Assembly: GCF_007860075.1 (NCBI RefSeq) | Contig: NZ_SJPP01000001.1 | Coordinates: 1,178,001 to 1,242,000, forward strand | From: Symmachiella macrocystis | GTDB taxonomy: Bacteria > Planctomycetota > Planctomycetia > Planctomycetales > Planctomycetaceae | Direction: 5' to 3' | Length of the DNA: 64,000 nt | Part shown: positions 54,819-63,724 of the stretch, one piece after another | Layout of the letters: each line of letters opens with the position of its first letter | Numbering within the stretch: position 1 is the first letter of the stretch | Program-made: the position numbers and the translations under genes | Notes under the pieces: generated by a model | What the model was told of the DNA's origin: nothing | The model's database searches: none | Seen by the model: only the letters and a program-made list of their open reading frames with translations

Positions 54819-55787
54819 ATGATTGTATCCACAGAAATCGATGGAACGACGCTCCAACTCGGCCGTCCCGATGAGTCGGACGGACATTGGATTGGACAGG
54901 AAGAAATCCTCAAACAGCTACTGGCCTGCTGGCTCGTGGTCGACGACGCCGATTTGGCGCTCACACCCCGGTTGGTCGGCACGCCCGGTATCGGCAAGAC
55001 CACGCTGGGTATGTCCGGAGCACGGGTCCGCAAACAGGACCTCTACATCTACCAATGCACGGCCGACACCCGTCCTGAGGACCTGTTGGTCACACCCGTA
55101 CTGGCCGAAAGCGGAAAAATTGCCTACCACGCCTCACCGCTGGTGACTGCCATGATTCGCGGCGGCATCTGCATTCTCGACGAAGGCAACCGCATGAACG
55201 AAAAGTCGTGGGCCAGTTTGGCTCCACTGCTGGATCATCGCCGCTACGTCGAATCAATTGTGGCAGGCATCACGATCCACGCCCACAAGGACTTCCGCTG
55301 TGCGGTGACGATGAATGACGACGAGTCGACCTTCGAAATCCCCGACTACATCCTCAGCCGCCTGCAACCGACGCTCGGACTGTCGTTTCCCAGCCGCGAA
55401 GACGAGTTGGCGATCCTCAAATACCATTTGCCGTTCGCCGAAGAAGAGATGCTCAACCTCACGGTCGAATTTCTGCAACAGGCGCACGAGTTAAAACTCG
55501 ATTTCTCGACCCGAGACGGTATTAACTTGCTGCGGTATGCCGTCAAGCGGCTGGCGCAGGATACCGATCACCCCCTGAGCAAAGACGCCGCCTGGCGCGA
55601 GTCTCTGGAACGCTGCCTGGGCGAAGAGGCGCTCGACCTGCAATCATTGGCCGACCGCAAATCTCAAACCTTGGGCGGCACCAACGTCCCCATGGGTCTG
55701 GGAGATTTCTTCTTCAACCCCGGCGACCCCATGCACCCCGACTACCAGGACGATGACGACTTTGATGATGACGAAGACGACACATAA
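54819..55787 (+). CDS. MoxR/AAA_5-type ATPase with acidic tail
   Basis: AAA+ ATPase of 322 residues. Walker A is GTPGIGKTT, Walker B is CILDEGNRM, and sensor 1 is [20 protein letters not shown]. The lid region contains [20 protein letters not shown]. The last 20 residues are almost all Asp and Glu ([12 protein letters not shown]). No other AAA protein is near. The next gene, 68 bp away on the same strand, encodes a large unknown protein that is probably its partner or client. Confidence 0.87.
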   Translation: MIVSTEIDGTTLQLGRPDESDGHWIGQEEILKQLLACWLVVDDADLALTPRLVGTPGIGKTTLGMSGARVRKQDLYIYQCTADTRPEDLLVTPVLAESGKIAYHASPLVTAMIRGGICILDEGNRMNEKSWASLAPLLDHRRYVESIVAGITIHAHKDFRCAVTMNDDESTFEIPDYILSRLQPTLGLSFPSREDELAILKYHLPFAEEEMLNLTVEFLQQAHELKLDFSTRDGINLLRYAVKRLAQDTDHPLSKDAAWRESLERCLGEEALDLQSLADRKSQTLGGTNVPMGLGDFFFNPGDPMHPDYQDDDDFDDDEDDT

Positions 55788-55855
55788 ATCGCCCGTCAAC
55801 AGAGATGCAGCACGCACACAACCCTACCGTCTAAAGCCTAAGGCCTAACCCCCCC

Positions 55856-57739
55856 GTGCCCAGCGACTTCCTCCGTATCAGCCCCAAAATCCGCGTCCTG
55901 CCGATCATTCACGGCAGCGGAGATTGCGCTCTCGAAGTGCGGCGGGTGATGTTGTCGGAGCAGTTTGATTGCCTCGCGGTTCCGCTGCCGTCTTCGTTTC
56001 AATGCGATGTCGAAGCGGCCATTGAATACCTGCCCACGGTTTCGCTGGTGGTGCAGCGCGAAAGCTTACCTGGTTATGGGACTGAGTGGACGCCCGATGC
56101 AGACGACGCGGCCTCTGATCCTGACGAACCGCAAGCCAGTTATGTGCCAATCGATCCCTGCCAAGGTGTGATCGCTGGATTGAGGATCGCCATTCAGGAA
56201 CACATGCATCGCGCGTTCATTGATCTGGAGACCGAGGAGTTCTTCGAAACAAGCACTGTGCTGCCCGATCCCTATGCGCTCAAACAGGTACCGCTGGAGA
56301 CATTTGCCGCTGGGATTTTGCCGGCAATTCCCCGGCCGCGGCAGGAACAAGTGTGCGACCGAATTGCCGCCATGGGAGGCTGCCTGCGCGCCTTGGAAGG
56401 CCGCTTCGAATCGATTCTGCTGATTTGTTCACTCGTCGACTGGCCCTGGATCCGCGAAGCCTATACCCAGCCGCCGGAAAATCCACCCGAAGATGACGAG
56501 GTGTTCGAAACCGATAGCTATCAGGCGGACCCCAAAACGTTGGCATTTATGCTGGGCGAGTTGCCGTTCATCACTGGGTTGTATGAACGAGCCCGCGCCG
56601 AATTGGACGATGACGAAAACCTATCGATCGACGGCGTCAAAGAATTGTTGCTCGTCTCCCGCAAAAAATATCGCAAAGAATTCGGCAACCGCGCGCGTCC
56701 CCTCACGCCGTATCTGTTTGCGCAATATCTGAAGTACGTCCGCAACCTCTCGCTCGTTGAACGTCGGCTCACGCCCGATTTATACACGCTAGTAATCGCC
56801 GCCCAGCAATTCGCCGGCGATCAATTCGCCATGCACGTCGCCGAGACGGCCCGCGATTATCCCTACCAAGAGAATCTACCGTTTGAGACAATCCCGCTGA
56901 GCATCGACCGCGCGCGCTTGCCCGACGGCGAAATTGTAGGTCTCAAGAACCGCCTGCCCGGTTCTCCCGTGTCGTGGCGTACCTGTGAACTGCAGCGGCG
57001 GCCGGATAAAGCCGAGCAACAGCGTTGGGAATATCGGTGGGATCCGTATCGTCAATGTAGCTGGCCGCCAGAAGATGTGGCGATTGAAAACTTCCGCACG
57101 CACGTCAAAGATCAGGCCAACGCCATCATCGGCACCGACTTGGCCCGCAGTGAAAAGTTCAACTGCAGCATCATGGATGGCCTGGACATCCGCGAGACGC
57201 TTCGAAATTGGCACACGGGTGATTTGTATGTCAAAGTCATCCCCCCCAGCCGTGGCGGCTTGGATTGCGTGGTGATGCTGTTCGATTCTCCCGCTGATCC
57301 CCGCGATTACCCTTGGCGGGTGACCTGGATGGCCGAACATCACGACGAATCGACGCTAGCGCTATTCGCGACCGACTACCACAGAGACATGGTCGGACCG
57401 GGTATCGGCATGGCGACCTACGGCGGGGCGATGTTCCTGTTTCCGCCGCGACCCGTCCCCGACATCTGGATGGATCCCCGCCTGGACTTCACAGAAACCT
57501 TGGAAGAACGCCTCGTGGCGGCTGCGTGTCTGCACAGCAATGAGCGGCACATCGCACTGCTAAGTCCCCTCCCCCCCGGTCCCGGTTGGCGGCGGTTGGC
57601 GAAAAAATACCGAAAACGGCTGGTGCATGTTCCGCTCGGCCGTTTCAGCCAGTCAACTGTCCAGCAATTACGACTCGTCCACGTTCTGAACGGCCAACAG
57701 GTCCGCAGCTACGCCTCGCACTTCATCCGCAAAGCTTAA
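55856..57739 (+). CDS. Large unknown protein downstream of AAA ATPase
   Basis: Protein of 627 residues with no signal peptide or membrane helix, starting at a GTG. The opening VLPIIHGSGDCALEVRRVML, the early block YLPTVSLVVQRE and then GVIAGLRIAIQEHMHRAFID recall proteins of the DUF5682/TraB-like type found beside MoxR ATPases, but the similarity is only by eye. The middle is helical and charged. The C-terminal third reads like a mixed alpha/beta domain (LYVKVIPPSRGGLDCVVMLF). I do not recognise a known family with confidence. Gene order implies work with the AAA ATPase. Confidence 0.6.
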   Translation: MPSDFLRISPKIRVLPIIHGSGDCALEVRRVMLSEQFDCLAVPLPSSFQCDVEAAIEYLPTVSLVVQRESLPGYGTEWTPDADDAASDPDEPQASYVPIDPCQGVIAGLRIAIQEHMHRAFIDLETEEFFETSTVLPDPYALKQVPLETFAAGILPAIPRPRQEQVCDRIAAMGGCLRALEGRFESILLICSLVDWPWIREAYTQPPENPPEDDEVFETDSYQADPKTLAFMLGELPFITGLYERARAELDDDENLSIDGVKELLLVSRKKYRKEFGNRARPLTPYLFAQYLKYVRNLSLVERRLTPDLYTLVIAAQQFAGDQFAMHVAETARDYPYQENLPFETIPLSIDRARLPDGEIVGLKNRLPGSPVSWRTCELQRRPDKAEQQRWEYRWDPYRQCSWPPEDVAIENFRTHVKDQANAIIGTDLARSEKFNCSIMDGLDIRETLRNWHTGDLYVKVIPPSRGGLDCVVMLFDSPADPRDYPWRVTWMAEHHDESTLALFATDYHRDMVGPGIGMATYGGAMFLFPPRPVPDIWMDPRLDFTETLEERLVAAACLHSNERHIALLSPLPPGPGWRRLAKKYRKRLVHVPLGRFSQSTVQQLRLVHVLNGQQVRSYASHFIRKA

Positions 57740-57808
57740 AACCGACCCGCGACTTGGCTTGGCACAGCGATGGGCCTAAAATGCAAAAAACGCAGCGCCG
57801 CCGAACGT

Positions 57809-57950
57809 TGGGTGCGTCACGACGCACTTTTCTCACCAGAACGAACGATTCCCCCCACGAAATTTAGCAACGTACAACCAGACAACGGTTCGTACCACTC
57901 TCGTCGAACAACTTCTGGACCGTAATTCGTACTACGTAGAAAGGTGCGTC
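57809..57950. repeat. Two copies of a palindromic GTGCGTCACGACGCAC repeat
   Basis: GGTGCGTCACGACGCAC occurs near 57810, and a near-copy with the same core (GGTGCGTCACGACGCGCC) near 57943. Each is an almost perfect palindrome. A related half-site, GCGAAGCGACGCACC, lies at about 23160. The gap between the 627-residue gene and sufU otherwise shows nothing. Confidence 0.6.
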
Positions 57951-58010
57951 ACGACGCGCCCTACTGCGACTTCGACGTTTCCTCTTAATGAAAGCAACAG
58001 GTGTCGCAAC

Positions 58011-58403
58011 GTGAGCGACGATCTCTACCAAGAACATATTCTTGACCACTTCGAGTCCCCGTACCACAAAGGTCCGCTCGAAAACCCCACGTGCATATAC
58101 CGGGACAAAAATCCGATTTGTGGCGACGAAATCCAACTCGCCCTCAAAGTGGATGAATCGGGCAAAGTTCAAGAGGCATGGTTCGAGGGGCACGGCTGCG
58201 CGATTAGCCAAGCAGCCGCATCGATGCTGGTCGAGGAAATCGAGGGAAAAACCCTTGAGGAATTGCGGGACTTCGAAGCACAACAAATGCTGGACCTACT
58301 CAAAGTCCAGTTGACCGCCACCCGCCAAAAGTGCGGCCTGCTTGGTTTTAAAGTTCTCAAAACGATGGTCTATTCGCTCGACGGCACGCCGGCGGAGAAT
58401 TGA
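58011..58403 (+). CDS. sufU: SufU-type Fe-S scaffold or sulfur acceptor
   Basis: NifU-N-like protein of 130 residues. Cys residues are placed as in SufU: NPICGDEI, GHGCAISQAAAS and RQKCGLLG. It accepts sulfur from the cysteine desulfurase SufS and works in Fe-S cluster assembly in the cytoplasm. It starts at a GTG with AGGTG upstream. SufS is encoded 135 bp downstream. The Gly/Cys spacing (an insertion between the second and third Cys) matches SufU rather than IscU. Confidence 0.92.
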   Translation: MSDDLYQEHILDHFESPYHKGPLENPTCIYRDKNPICGDEIQLALKVDESGKVQEAWFEGHGCAISQAAASMLVEEIEGKTLEELRDFEAQQMLDLLKVQLTATRQKCGLLGFKVLKTMVYSLDGTPAEN

Positions 58404-58538
58404 TCCGCACCGCCTCGCCAATTTCCATAGACGACTTGCTTTCGCAATGTTTTGACGGATCATACAGTTTGCACTTTTTTCTACAGCCGACCACGACGTT
58501 CAACGCCTCACCGTCGTACAAAAAGTAAAAATAGCACG

Positions 58539-59792
58539 ATGACAAAATCCGCATTGCAACCAACGCTCGATGTCTCAGCCGTCCGCAACGACTTTCCCAT
58601 TCTGGGCAAGCCGCTCTCTGAAGGGCGGCCACTGATCTATCTCGACAACGGTGCCACCACCCAGAAACCGCAATGCGTGATCGATAAGGTCACCGAGTGC
58701 TACGAAAACTACAACGCCAACGTGCACCGCGGCGTTCACACACTCGGCGATCAAGTGACAACCGAACTCGAAAACGCCCGCGAAACCGTACAAAACCTCC
58801 TCAACGCCGCCGCTGTCGAAGAGGTCATCTTTACTGCCGGGACAACCGCCGCCATCAATCTGGTCGCCCATGGCTGGGCTCGCAAATTTCTCTCCGCCGG
58901 CGATGAAATCCTCGTCAACTTGATGGAACACCACGCCAACTTGGTCCCTTGGCAACAAGCAGCGGCCGCCACGGGAGCAACGCTCAAATACCTGCCGCTG
59001 ACGCCGGATGGCCGGTTGGATCTGTCGCAACTGGACGAAGTGCTCACGGAAAAAACGAAACTCGTCGCCGTCACGGGAATGTCGAATGTGTTGGGCACGA
59101 TCAATCCCATCGACGAATTGGCCCGCCGCGCTCATGCGGTGGGAGCGGTGATTCTGGTCGATGGTGCGCAAAGCGTCCCCCACCAGCCAGTCGACGTGCA
59201 GGCATCCGACATCGATTTTCTGACCTTTTCGGGACACAAACTTTACGGCCCCACAGGAATTGGTGTCCTGTATGGCAAAGCGGCCTTGCTGAACGCCATG
59301 GACCCGTTTCTGGGTGGTGGGAATATGATTCGCTATGTCTACGAGGACCGCTTTGAACCAGCGGATTTGCCGGCGAAATTCGAGGCGGGCACGCTACCGA
59401 TCGCACAGGCCATCGCTTTGGGAACAGCGATCGACTATGTCACCGATTTGGGCTTCGAAGCGATTGCCGCTCAGGAGCACCAATTGACGGTCCGCGCGCA
59501 GGAACGCTTAGCACAGATTCCCGGCCTGACAATTTTCGGCCCAGCCCCGGAGCACAAAGGATCGATTGTGAGCTTTGCAGTCGAAGGTTTGCATTCCCAC
59601 GATATGGGGGAACTGCTGGATCGCAAAGGGGTCGAAATCCGCGTCGGACACCATTGCACAATGCCGCTGCACGATTGGCTGCAGGTCTCCTCGACATCAC
59701 GGGCCAGCTTTGCGTTTTATAACACGCTGGAAGAGGTCGACGCCCTGGCCGAAGCGATTCTCTACGCGAGAAAAGTCTTCCGGCTGGCTTAA
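58539..59792 (+). CDS. sufS: Cysteine desulfurase SufS
   Basis: PLP enzyme of about 417 residues that takes sulfur from cysteine for Fe-S clusters. Markers are IYLDNGATTQKPQCVI, NVHRGVHTLG, the PLP lysine in FLTFSGHKLYGPTGIG, and the catalytic Cys in RVGHHCTMPLH. The sequence fits group II (SufS) enzymes, whose Cys lies on a short loop and relies on SufU or SufE. I start at the ATG at 58539; a frame reaching 58452 has no support. sufU lies upstream; sufB, sufC and sufD are not in the window. Confidence 0.94.
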   Translation: MTKSALQPTLDVSAVRNDFPILGKPLSEGRPLIYLDNGATTQKPQCVIDKVTECYENYNANVHRGVHTLGDQVTTELENARETVQNLLNAAAVEEVIFTAGTTAAINLVAHGWARKFLSAGDEILVNLMEHHANLVPWQQAAAATGATLKYLPLTPDGRLDLSQLDEVLTEKTKLVAVTGMSNVLGTINPIDELARRAHAVGAVILVDGAQSVPHQPVDVQASDIDFLTFSGHKLYGPTGIGVLYGKAALLNAMDPFLGGGNMIRYVYEDRFEPADLPAKFEAGTLPIAQAIALGTAIDYVTDLGFEAIAAQEHQLTVRAQERLAQIPGLTIFGPAPEHKGSIVSFAVEGLHSHDMGELLDRKGVEIRVGHHCTMPLHDWLQVSSTSRASFAFYNTLEEVDALAEAILYARKVFRLA

Positions 59793-60270
59793 CCAAACGA
59801 AGCTGGCTGATTTCCGCATGAAATGCAGCATCGTTGATGCGTTAACACCGCTCGCCGTAGGAATAGTGGGGTTTTGCTGGTACACCGTGCAAATTTGGTA
59901 AGTTAATCTCTTAAAAAGGAGTGATTTCCCTACTTGTTCTTTGAAGCTTAAAATGTAGGATTTGCACAGATAGGTGATTCGCATCAGGTACCGATGTGAA
60001 ATGACCTCGATAGCGGGCCAGCACCCACCTCCGCACACCCCGAGAATCCGACCCCCCACGGGCTGGTGATTCGAGGCTAAGCGAAGGAACGCGGCGGTGG
60101 GTGTTGGGTGCCGCTGTTCTGGACGCGGTTGCTTTCCGCAAAAATCCGCTAAAAACCGGCCGCTTACGTGGTTCGTTCCCCCCAGACGGAAGTTTTTCAT
60201 AATTGTGAGGGCCGGAATGGGTCCGTTGACTTGAGTCGATGGCCTTAGCTTTGTTATAACGCCGAGTACT
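59793..60270. other. Intergenic region with a long structured hairpin
   Basis: About 478 bp precede tRNA-Gly. From 60012 to 60115 a long hairpin can be read: AGCGG with CCGCT at the base, CACCCACC (60022-60029) with GGTGGGTG (60096-60103), CCGC with GCGG, and an inner CGAgAATC with GATTCG. I do not recognise it as SRP RNA, 6S RNA, tmRNA or RNase P RNA. It could be an unassigned RNA or a repeat. Confidence 0.4.
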
Positions 60271-60342
60271 GCGGGTGTAGCTCAGTGGTAGAGCACCACG
60301 TTGCCAACGTGGTTGTCGTGGGTTCGATCCCCATCACCCGCT
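60271..60342 (+). tRNA. tRNA-Gly (GCC)
   Basis: All arms can be paired. The acceptor stem is GCGGGTG with CACCCGC plus discriminator T; the D-arm has AGCTCAGTGGTAGAGC; the anticodon stem CCACG/CGTGG encloses the loop TTGCCAA with anticodon GCC (60303-60305); and the T-arm holds GTGGGTTCGATCCCCAT. CCA is not encoded. An eight-base T-run follows immediately, probably a terminator or processing signal. Confidence 0.95.
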
Positions 60343-60528
60343 TTTTTTTATTGGCACCCGGCAAAACAGCCGCACGTCGAATGCTGCTGTCATTCACTTC
60401 GTGCGGCCGACCAAAAAACACGGTTGGCATCCCGATTTCGTGATTTGCCGCCGACTTGGCGATGTCGCGGCCGGTGCTTGCCACTTTTTCACAAAGAAAT
60501 GAATTGTGAGCCGATAGGCCTGCCGACT

Positions 60529-62016
60529 ATGAGCGAAAACGAAGCGACCACGACAGACGAAACCGCTGAAGATGCAGGCGTTGCTGAAAATGACGCACCC
60601 GCTAAAATGGAGTTGCAGGTCGAAATCAAAGACATCGGCCCTTGCAAAAAGCACGTGCATGTCATCGTGCCCCGTAAGGATATCGACGACGTACACGATG
60701 CCGCTGTCAGCGAGTTGGTCGGCAATGCTCAGGTTCCCGGCTTCCGTCCGGGACGCGTGCCCCGCGATTTGATCCAAAAGCGATTCCGCAAAGAACTTGG
60801 CGATCAGGTCCGCGAGAAACTGCTCATGGAGAGCTTGGAACAAATCTCCGAGGAGCACGAACTCGACGCCATCAACGAACCCAACTTGAATGTCGAGAAC
60901 ATTGAAGTCCCCGAAGAAGGGGATTTCGAATACGAATTCGACGTCGAAGTTCGCCCCGAGTTCGACCTTCCCGAATACAACGGTCTCAAAATCGACAAAC
61001 CGGTGCGCGAGATCACCGACGAAGCCGTTGAGGCCTACCAGTTGCAATTCCTTTCGCAACATGGCGAACTGGAAACGCACAAAGGACCGGCCGAAAAAGA
61101 CCAATATGTCGAAGCGTCGTTCTCCTTCACCCACAACGGCGAAGTGCTCGGTCGATTTAATAATCAGACAGTGCAACTGAAACCAACGTTAGGGTTTCAC
61201 GATGCCGAGCTGGAAGGCTTTGACGACCTGATGGAAGGCGTGTCGGCCGACGATTCCCGCGAAGCGGAAGTCACAATTTCGTCCGAAGCGGCCAATGTCG
61301 ATTTACGAGGCGAGACGGTCCAAGTCACGATCAAAGTCCACGAGGTCAAGACGTTAAATTTGCCGGAACTCGACAAAGAGTTTTTGGGATCGCTCGGAGT
61401 GGATTCCGAAGAGGACCTGCAAAAACAAATTCGCGAAATGTTGGAGCGGCAAGCCAAATTCGACGAACGTCAAGCGGCCCGCACCCAGGTGCTGGAGAAA
61501 ATCACCGAGTCGGCGAATTGGGAATTGCCCGAGTCGCTCGTCATGCGTCAGGTGGACAACGCTTTGCGGCGTGAAATCCTGGAGATGCAGCAAGCCGGCT
61601 TTACACAGTCGGAGATCCGCGCACGCGAAAACGAATTGCGGCAAAACGCGGTGACGACCACCCGGCAAGCTTTGAAAGAACATTTCGTGCTCGACCGCAT
61701 TGCGGTCAAAGAAGACATTGAAACCCAACCGGTCGATGTCGATATGGAAATCGCCATGATGGCCATGCAGCAGGGAGAAAATCCCCGCCGGTTGCGTGCC
61801 CGCCTCGAAAAATCGGGCATGATTGAAAACCTGACCGCTCAAATTCGTGAGCGCAAGGCGATTGAATTCGTGCTCTCTACTGCAGAATTCAACGAAATCC
61901 CCTCCGAAGCTGACCGTGAAAATGATATTGAAGCGGTCGACTTCGCGGTTTGCGGAGCCGGAACACCCTCGGAGGAATCGGCAACGGACGACGACGCGGA
62001 ATCGGACGACGAATAA
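60529..62016 (+). CDS. tig: Trigger factor
   Basis: Ribosome-associated chaperone and prolyl isomerase of about 495 residues. The ribosome-binding signature is GFRPGRVPRDLIQKRF; the PPIase domain starts near EKDQYVEASFSF; the helical C-terminal arms carry FDERQAARTQVLEKITESAN. N- and C-termini have acidic extensions (ATTTDETAEDAG and ATDDDAESDDE). The start is the ATG at 60529; a longer frame would begin inside the tRNA and is rejected. Two clpP genes follow on the same strand. Trigger factor binds nascent chains at the exit tunnel. Confidence 0.94.
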   Translation: MSENEATTTDETAEDAGVAENDAPAKMELQVEIKDIGPCKKHVHVIVPRKDIDDVHDAAVSELVGNAQVPGFRPGRVPRDLIQKRFRKELGDQVREKLLMESLEQISEEHELDAINEPNLNVENIEVPEEGDFEYEFDVEVRPEFDLPEYNGLKIDKPVREITDEAVEAYQLQFLSQHGELETHKGPAEKDQYVEASFSFTHNGEVLGRFNNQTVQLKPTLGFHDAELEGFDDLMEGVSADDSREAEVTISSEAANVDLRGETVQVTIKVHEVKTLNLPELDKEFLGSLGVDSEEDLQKQIREMLERQAKFDERQAARTQVLEKITESANWELPESLVMRQVDNALRREILEMQQAGFTQSEIRARENELRQNAVTTTRQALKEHFVLDRIAVKEDIETQPVDVDMEIAMMAMQQGENPRRLRARLEKSGMIENLTAQIRERKAIEFVLSTAEFNEIPSEADRENDIEAVDFAVCGAGTPSEESATDDDAESDDE

Positions 62017-62027
62017 GCCGCGAAAAT

Positions 62028-62120
62028 CCGTTTCAAAACCGGGTGGCGCTTGTACCAAAAAAGCACCGAACTTGCGTGTCGCGGACACGACTTGCCGCTT
62101 TTGAAACAAATTGTGATTCT
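62028..62120 (+). repeat. Dispersed repeat family A, copy C
   Basis: Starts with CCGTTTCAAAACCGGGTGGC and ends with CGCTTTTGAAACAAATTG; the internal GCGCTTGT matches copy A. It begins 12 nt after the trigger factor stop. It is more diverged than copies A and B but keeps the terminal inverted repeat. Confidence 0.6.
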
Positions 62121-62218
62121 ACCGCCCACATCGCTATTGGGCGGCGGGCGGCCATCCTCTAAACTGTCGACAAACGGACTTGTTTCAAAACATACCCACA
62201 TCATTGAGGGGAAAAGCA

Positions 62219-62845
62219 ATGACGACCCCTTTTTCAGTTGCAGGCTACAATTCTCAAAACGCATCGCGGGATTACACCCGGCAGCGACAAATGGGAATCG
62301 GCGACCTGCTGTTGGAGAATCGGATTGTGTTCTTAGACGGACCGATCCACGACGGTAGCGCGAATCTGCTGGTCATGAAGCTGTTGTATCTGCAGTCGGA
62401 AAACCGGCACCAAGATATTCACTTCTATATCAACTCGCCCGGCGGTTCTGTGACTGCCACCATGGCCATTTATGACACAATGCAATTTTTGGATTGTGAA
62501 ATCGCAACTTACTGCGTTGGCTTGGCTGCCAGTGGCGGCGCGATTGTGCTGGCCGGCGGCACCAAAGGCAAACGGTTTGCTCTGCCGCATTCCAAGATGA
62601 TGATCCATCAACCCTACGGCGAAGTGGGGGGCCAAGTCTCGGATATCGAGATTCAGGCCAAGGACATCTTAGACACCCGTGAAGTGCTCAACGAAATTCT
62701 GGCGATGCACACCGGGCAGCCGATCGACATTATCAAACGCGATACCGAACGCGATCGCTATTTGACCGCTCCCCAGGCAATGGAATACGGTTTGGTCGAC
62801 GAAGTTCTCGGCCATGCGATCGAAGAAAAAGATGACAAAAAATGA
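62219..62845 (+). CDS. clpP1: ATP-dependent Clp protease subunit ClpP, first copy
   Basis: Serine peptidase of about 208 residues forming the chambered Clp protease. Catalytic Ser105 (GLAASGGAIV), His130 (MMIHQP) and Asp179 (DTERDRYL) are present. The residue after the Ser is Gly where most ClpP have Met. [10 protein letters not shown] is the conserved substrate-binding strand. GAGGGG upstream of the ATG at 62219 fixes the start, although the frame begins at 62180. Its partner ClpP2 is encoded 238 bp downstream; the two may form mixed rings. Confidence 0.92.
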   Translation: MTTPFSVAGYNSQNASRDYTRQRQMGIGDLLLENRIVFLDGPIHDGSANLLVMKLLYLQSENRHQDIHFYINSPGGSVTATMAIYDTMQFLDCEIATYCVGLAASGGAIVLAGGTKGKRFALPHSKMMIHQPYGEVGGQVSDIEIQAKDILDTREVLNEILAMHTGQPIDIIKRDTERDRYLTAPQAMEYGLVDEVLGHAIEEKDDKK

Positions 62846-63083
62846 TCGTGAGCCGCTGGGTCCAACAACCAAGCACCACGGTGATTCAGGCGGATGATGT
62901 CGGCTGCGGGGGACGAATTCCGCTTGCCGCCGCTAGGCGGTTTGAACTAGAGTGACACGACCCATTTGCCGGTGAGTTCGACGGGACCCGCTACCCGTCG
63001 ACGAACTTTGCGATCTCAAAACCAGCGTGACGTGCTGCAATAGAGCGCGTTTCACGGAAAAGCCATAAAAAGCGAGAAATATC
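62846..63083. other. Gap between the clpP genes, with one bulged hairpin
   Basis: AGTTCGACGGG (62975-62985) can pair with CCCGTCGACGAACT (62994-63007) with a 3-nt bulge. There is no T-run. It may be an attenuator or processing site, or clpP2 may have its own promoter here. Confidence 0.35.
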
Positions 63084-63680
63084 ATGTCCGTCTTGGTTCC
63101 CTATGTGATCGAAAAGAGCGGCCGCGAAGAGCGGGCGATGGATATTTACAGCCGCCTGCTCAAAGACAGAATTATCTTTCTAGGCACGCAGGTCAATGAC
63201 GCCGTCGCCAACAACATCGTGGCTCAATTGCTGTTCCTGCAGTTCGATGACGATCAATCAGACATTCATCTCTACATCAATTCGCCCGGCGGATCGGTAA
63301 CGGCCGGCATGGCCATCTACGACACGATGCAATACATCAATTGCGACGTCGCAACGTATTGCCTGGGTCAAGCCGCCAGTATGGGTGCATTGCTGCTCAC
63401 CGCCGGCGCTGCGGGAAAACGCAATGCCCTTCCTAACGCACGGATCATGATTCACCAGCCGCTCGCGGGCATGGAAGGCACCGCCACCGATCTGGAAATC
63501 CACGCCAAAGAAGTCATTCGTATGAAGAAGCGGCTCAACGAGATCCTGCTTAAGCATACCGGCCAAACTTTGGAAAAGATCGAAGAAGACACGGACCGCG
63601 ACAACTTCATGTTGGCCGATGAAGCCAAATCCTACGGTTTGATCGACAATGTCCTAGAATCACTGCCGATACAGCCGTAA
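63084..63680 (+). CDS. clpP2: ATP-dependent Clp protease subunit ClpP, second copy
   Basis: ClpP subunit of 198 residues with the canonical catalytic triad: Ser99 ([11 protein letters not shown]), His124 ([12 protein letters not shown]) and Asp173 (DTDRDNFM). It contains [20 protein letters not shown]. It follows the usual ClpP sequence more closely than the first copy, so it is probably the main protease. A ClpX or ClpA partner is not in the window, though clpX often follows in related genomes. Confidence 0.95.
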   Translation: MSVLVPYVIEKSGREERAMDIYSRLLKDRIIFLGTQVNDAVANNIVAQLLFLQFDDDQSDIHLYINSPGGSVTAGMAIYDTMQYINCDVATYCLGQAASMGALLLTAGAAGKRNALPNARIMIHQPLAGMEGTATDLEIHAKEVIRMKKRLNEILLKHTGQTLEKIEEDTDRDNFMLADEAKSYGLIDNVLESLPIQP

Positions 63681-63724
63681 ACTTCGCGCGTCTCAAATTA
63701 TCGGGAAGGATCCCGGATTTGCCA

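Noticed and set aside
60301-60528. N-terminal extension of trigger factor beginning inside tRNA-Gly
   Set aside because: The start would lie in the anticodon loop of a complete tRNA, and the added residues have no trigger factor similarity. The ATG at 60529 fits the family.
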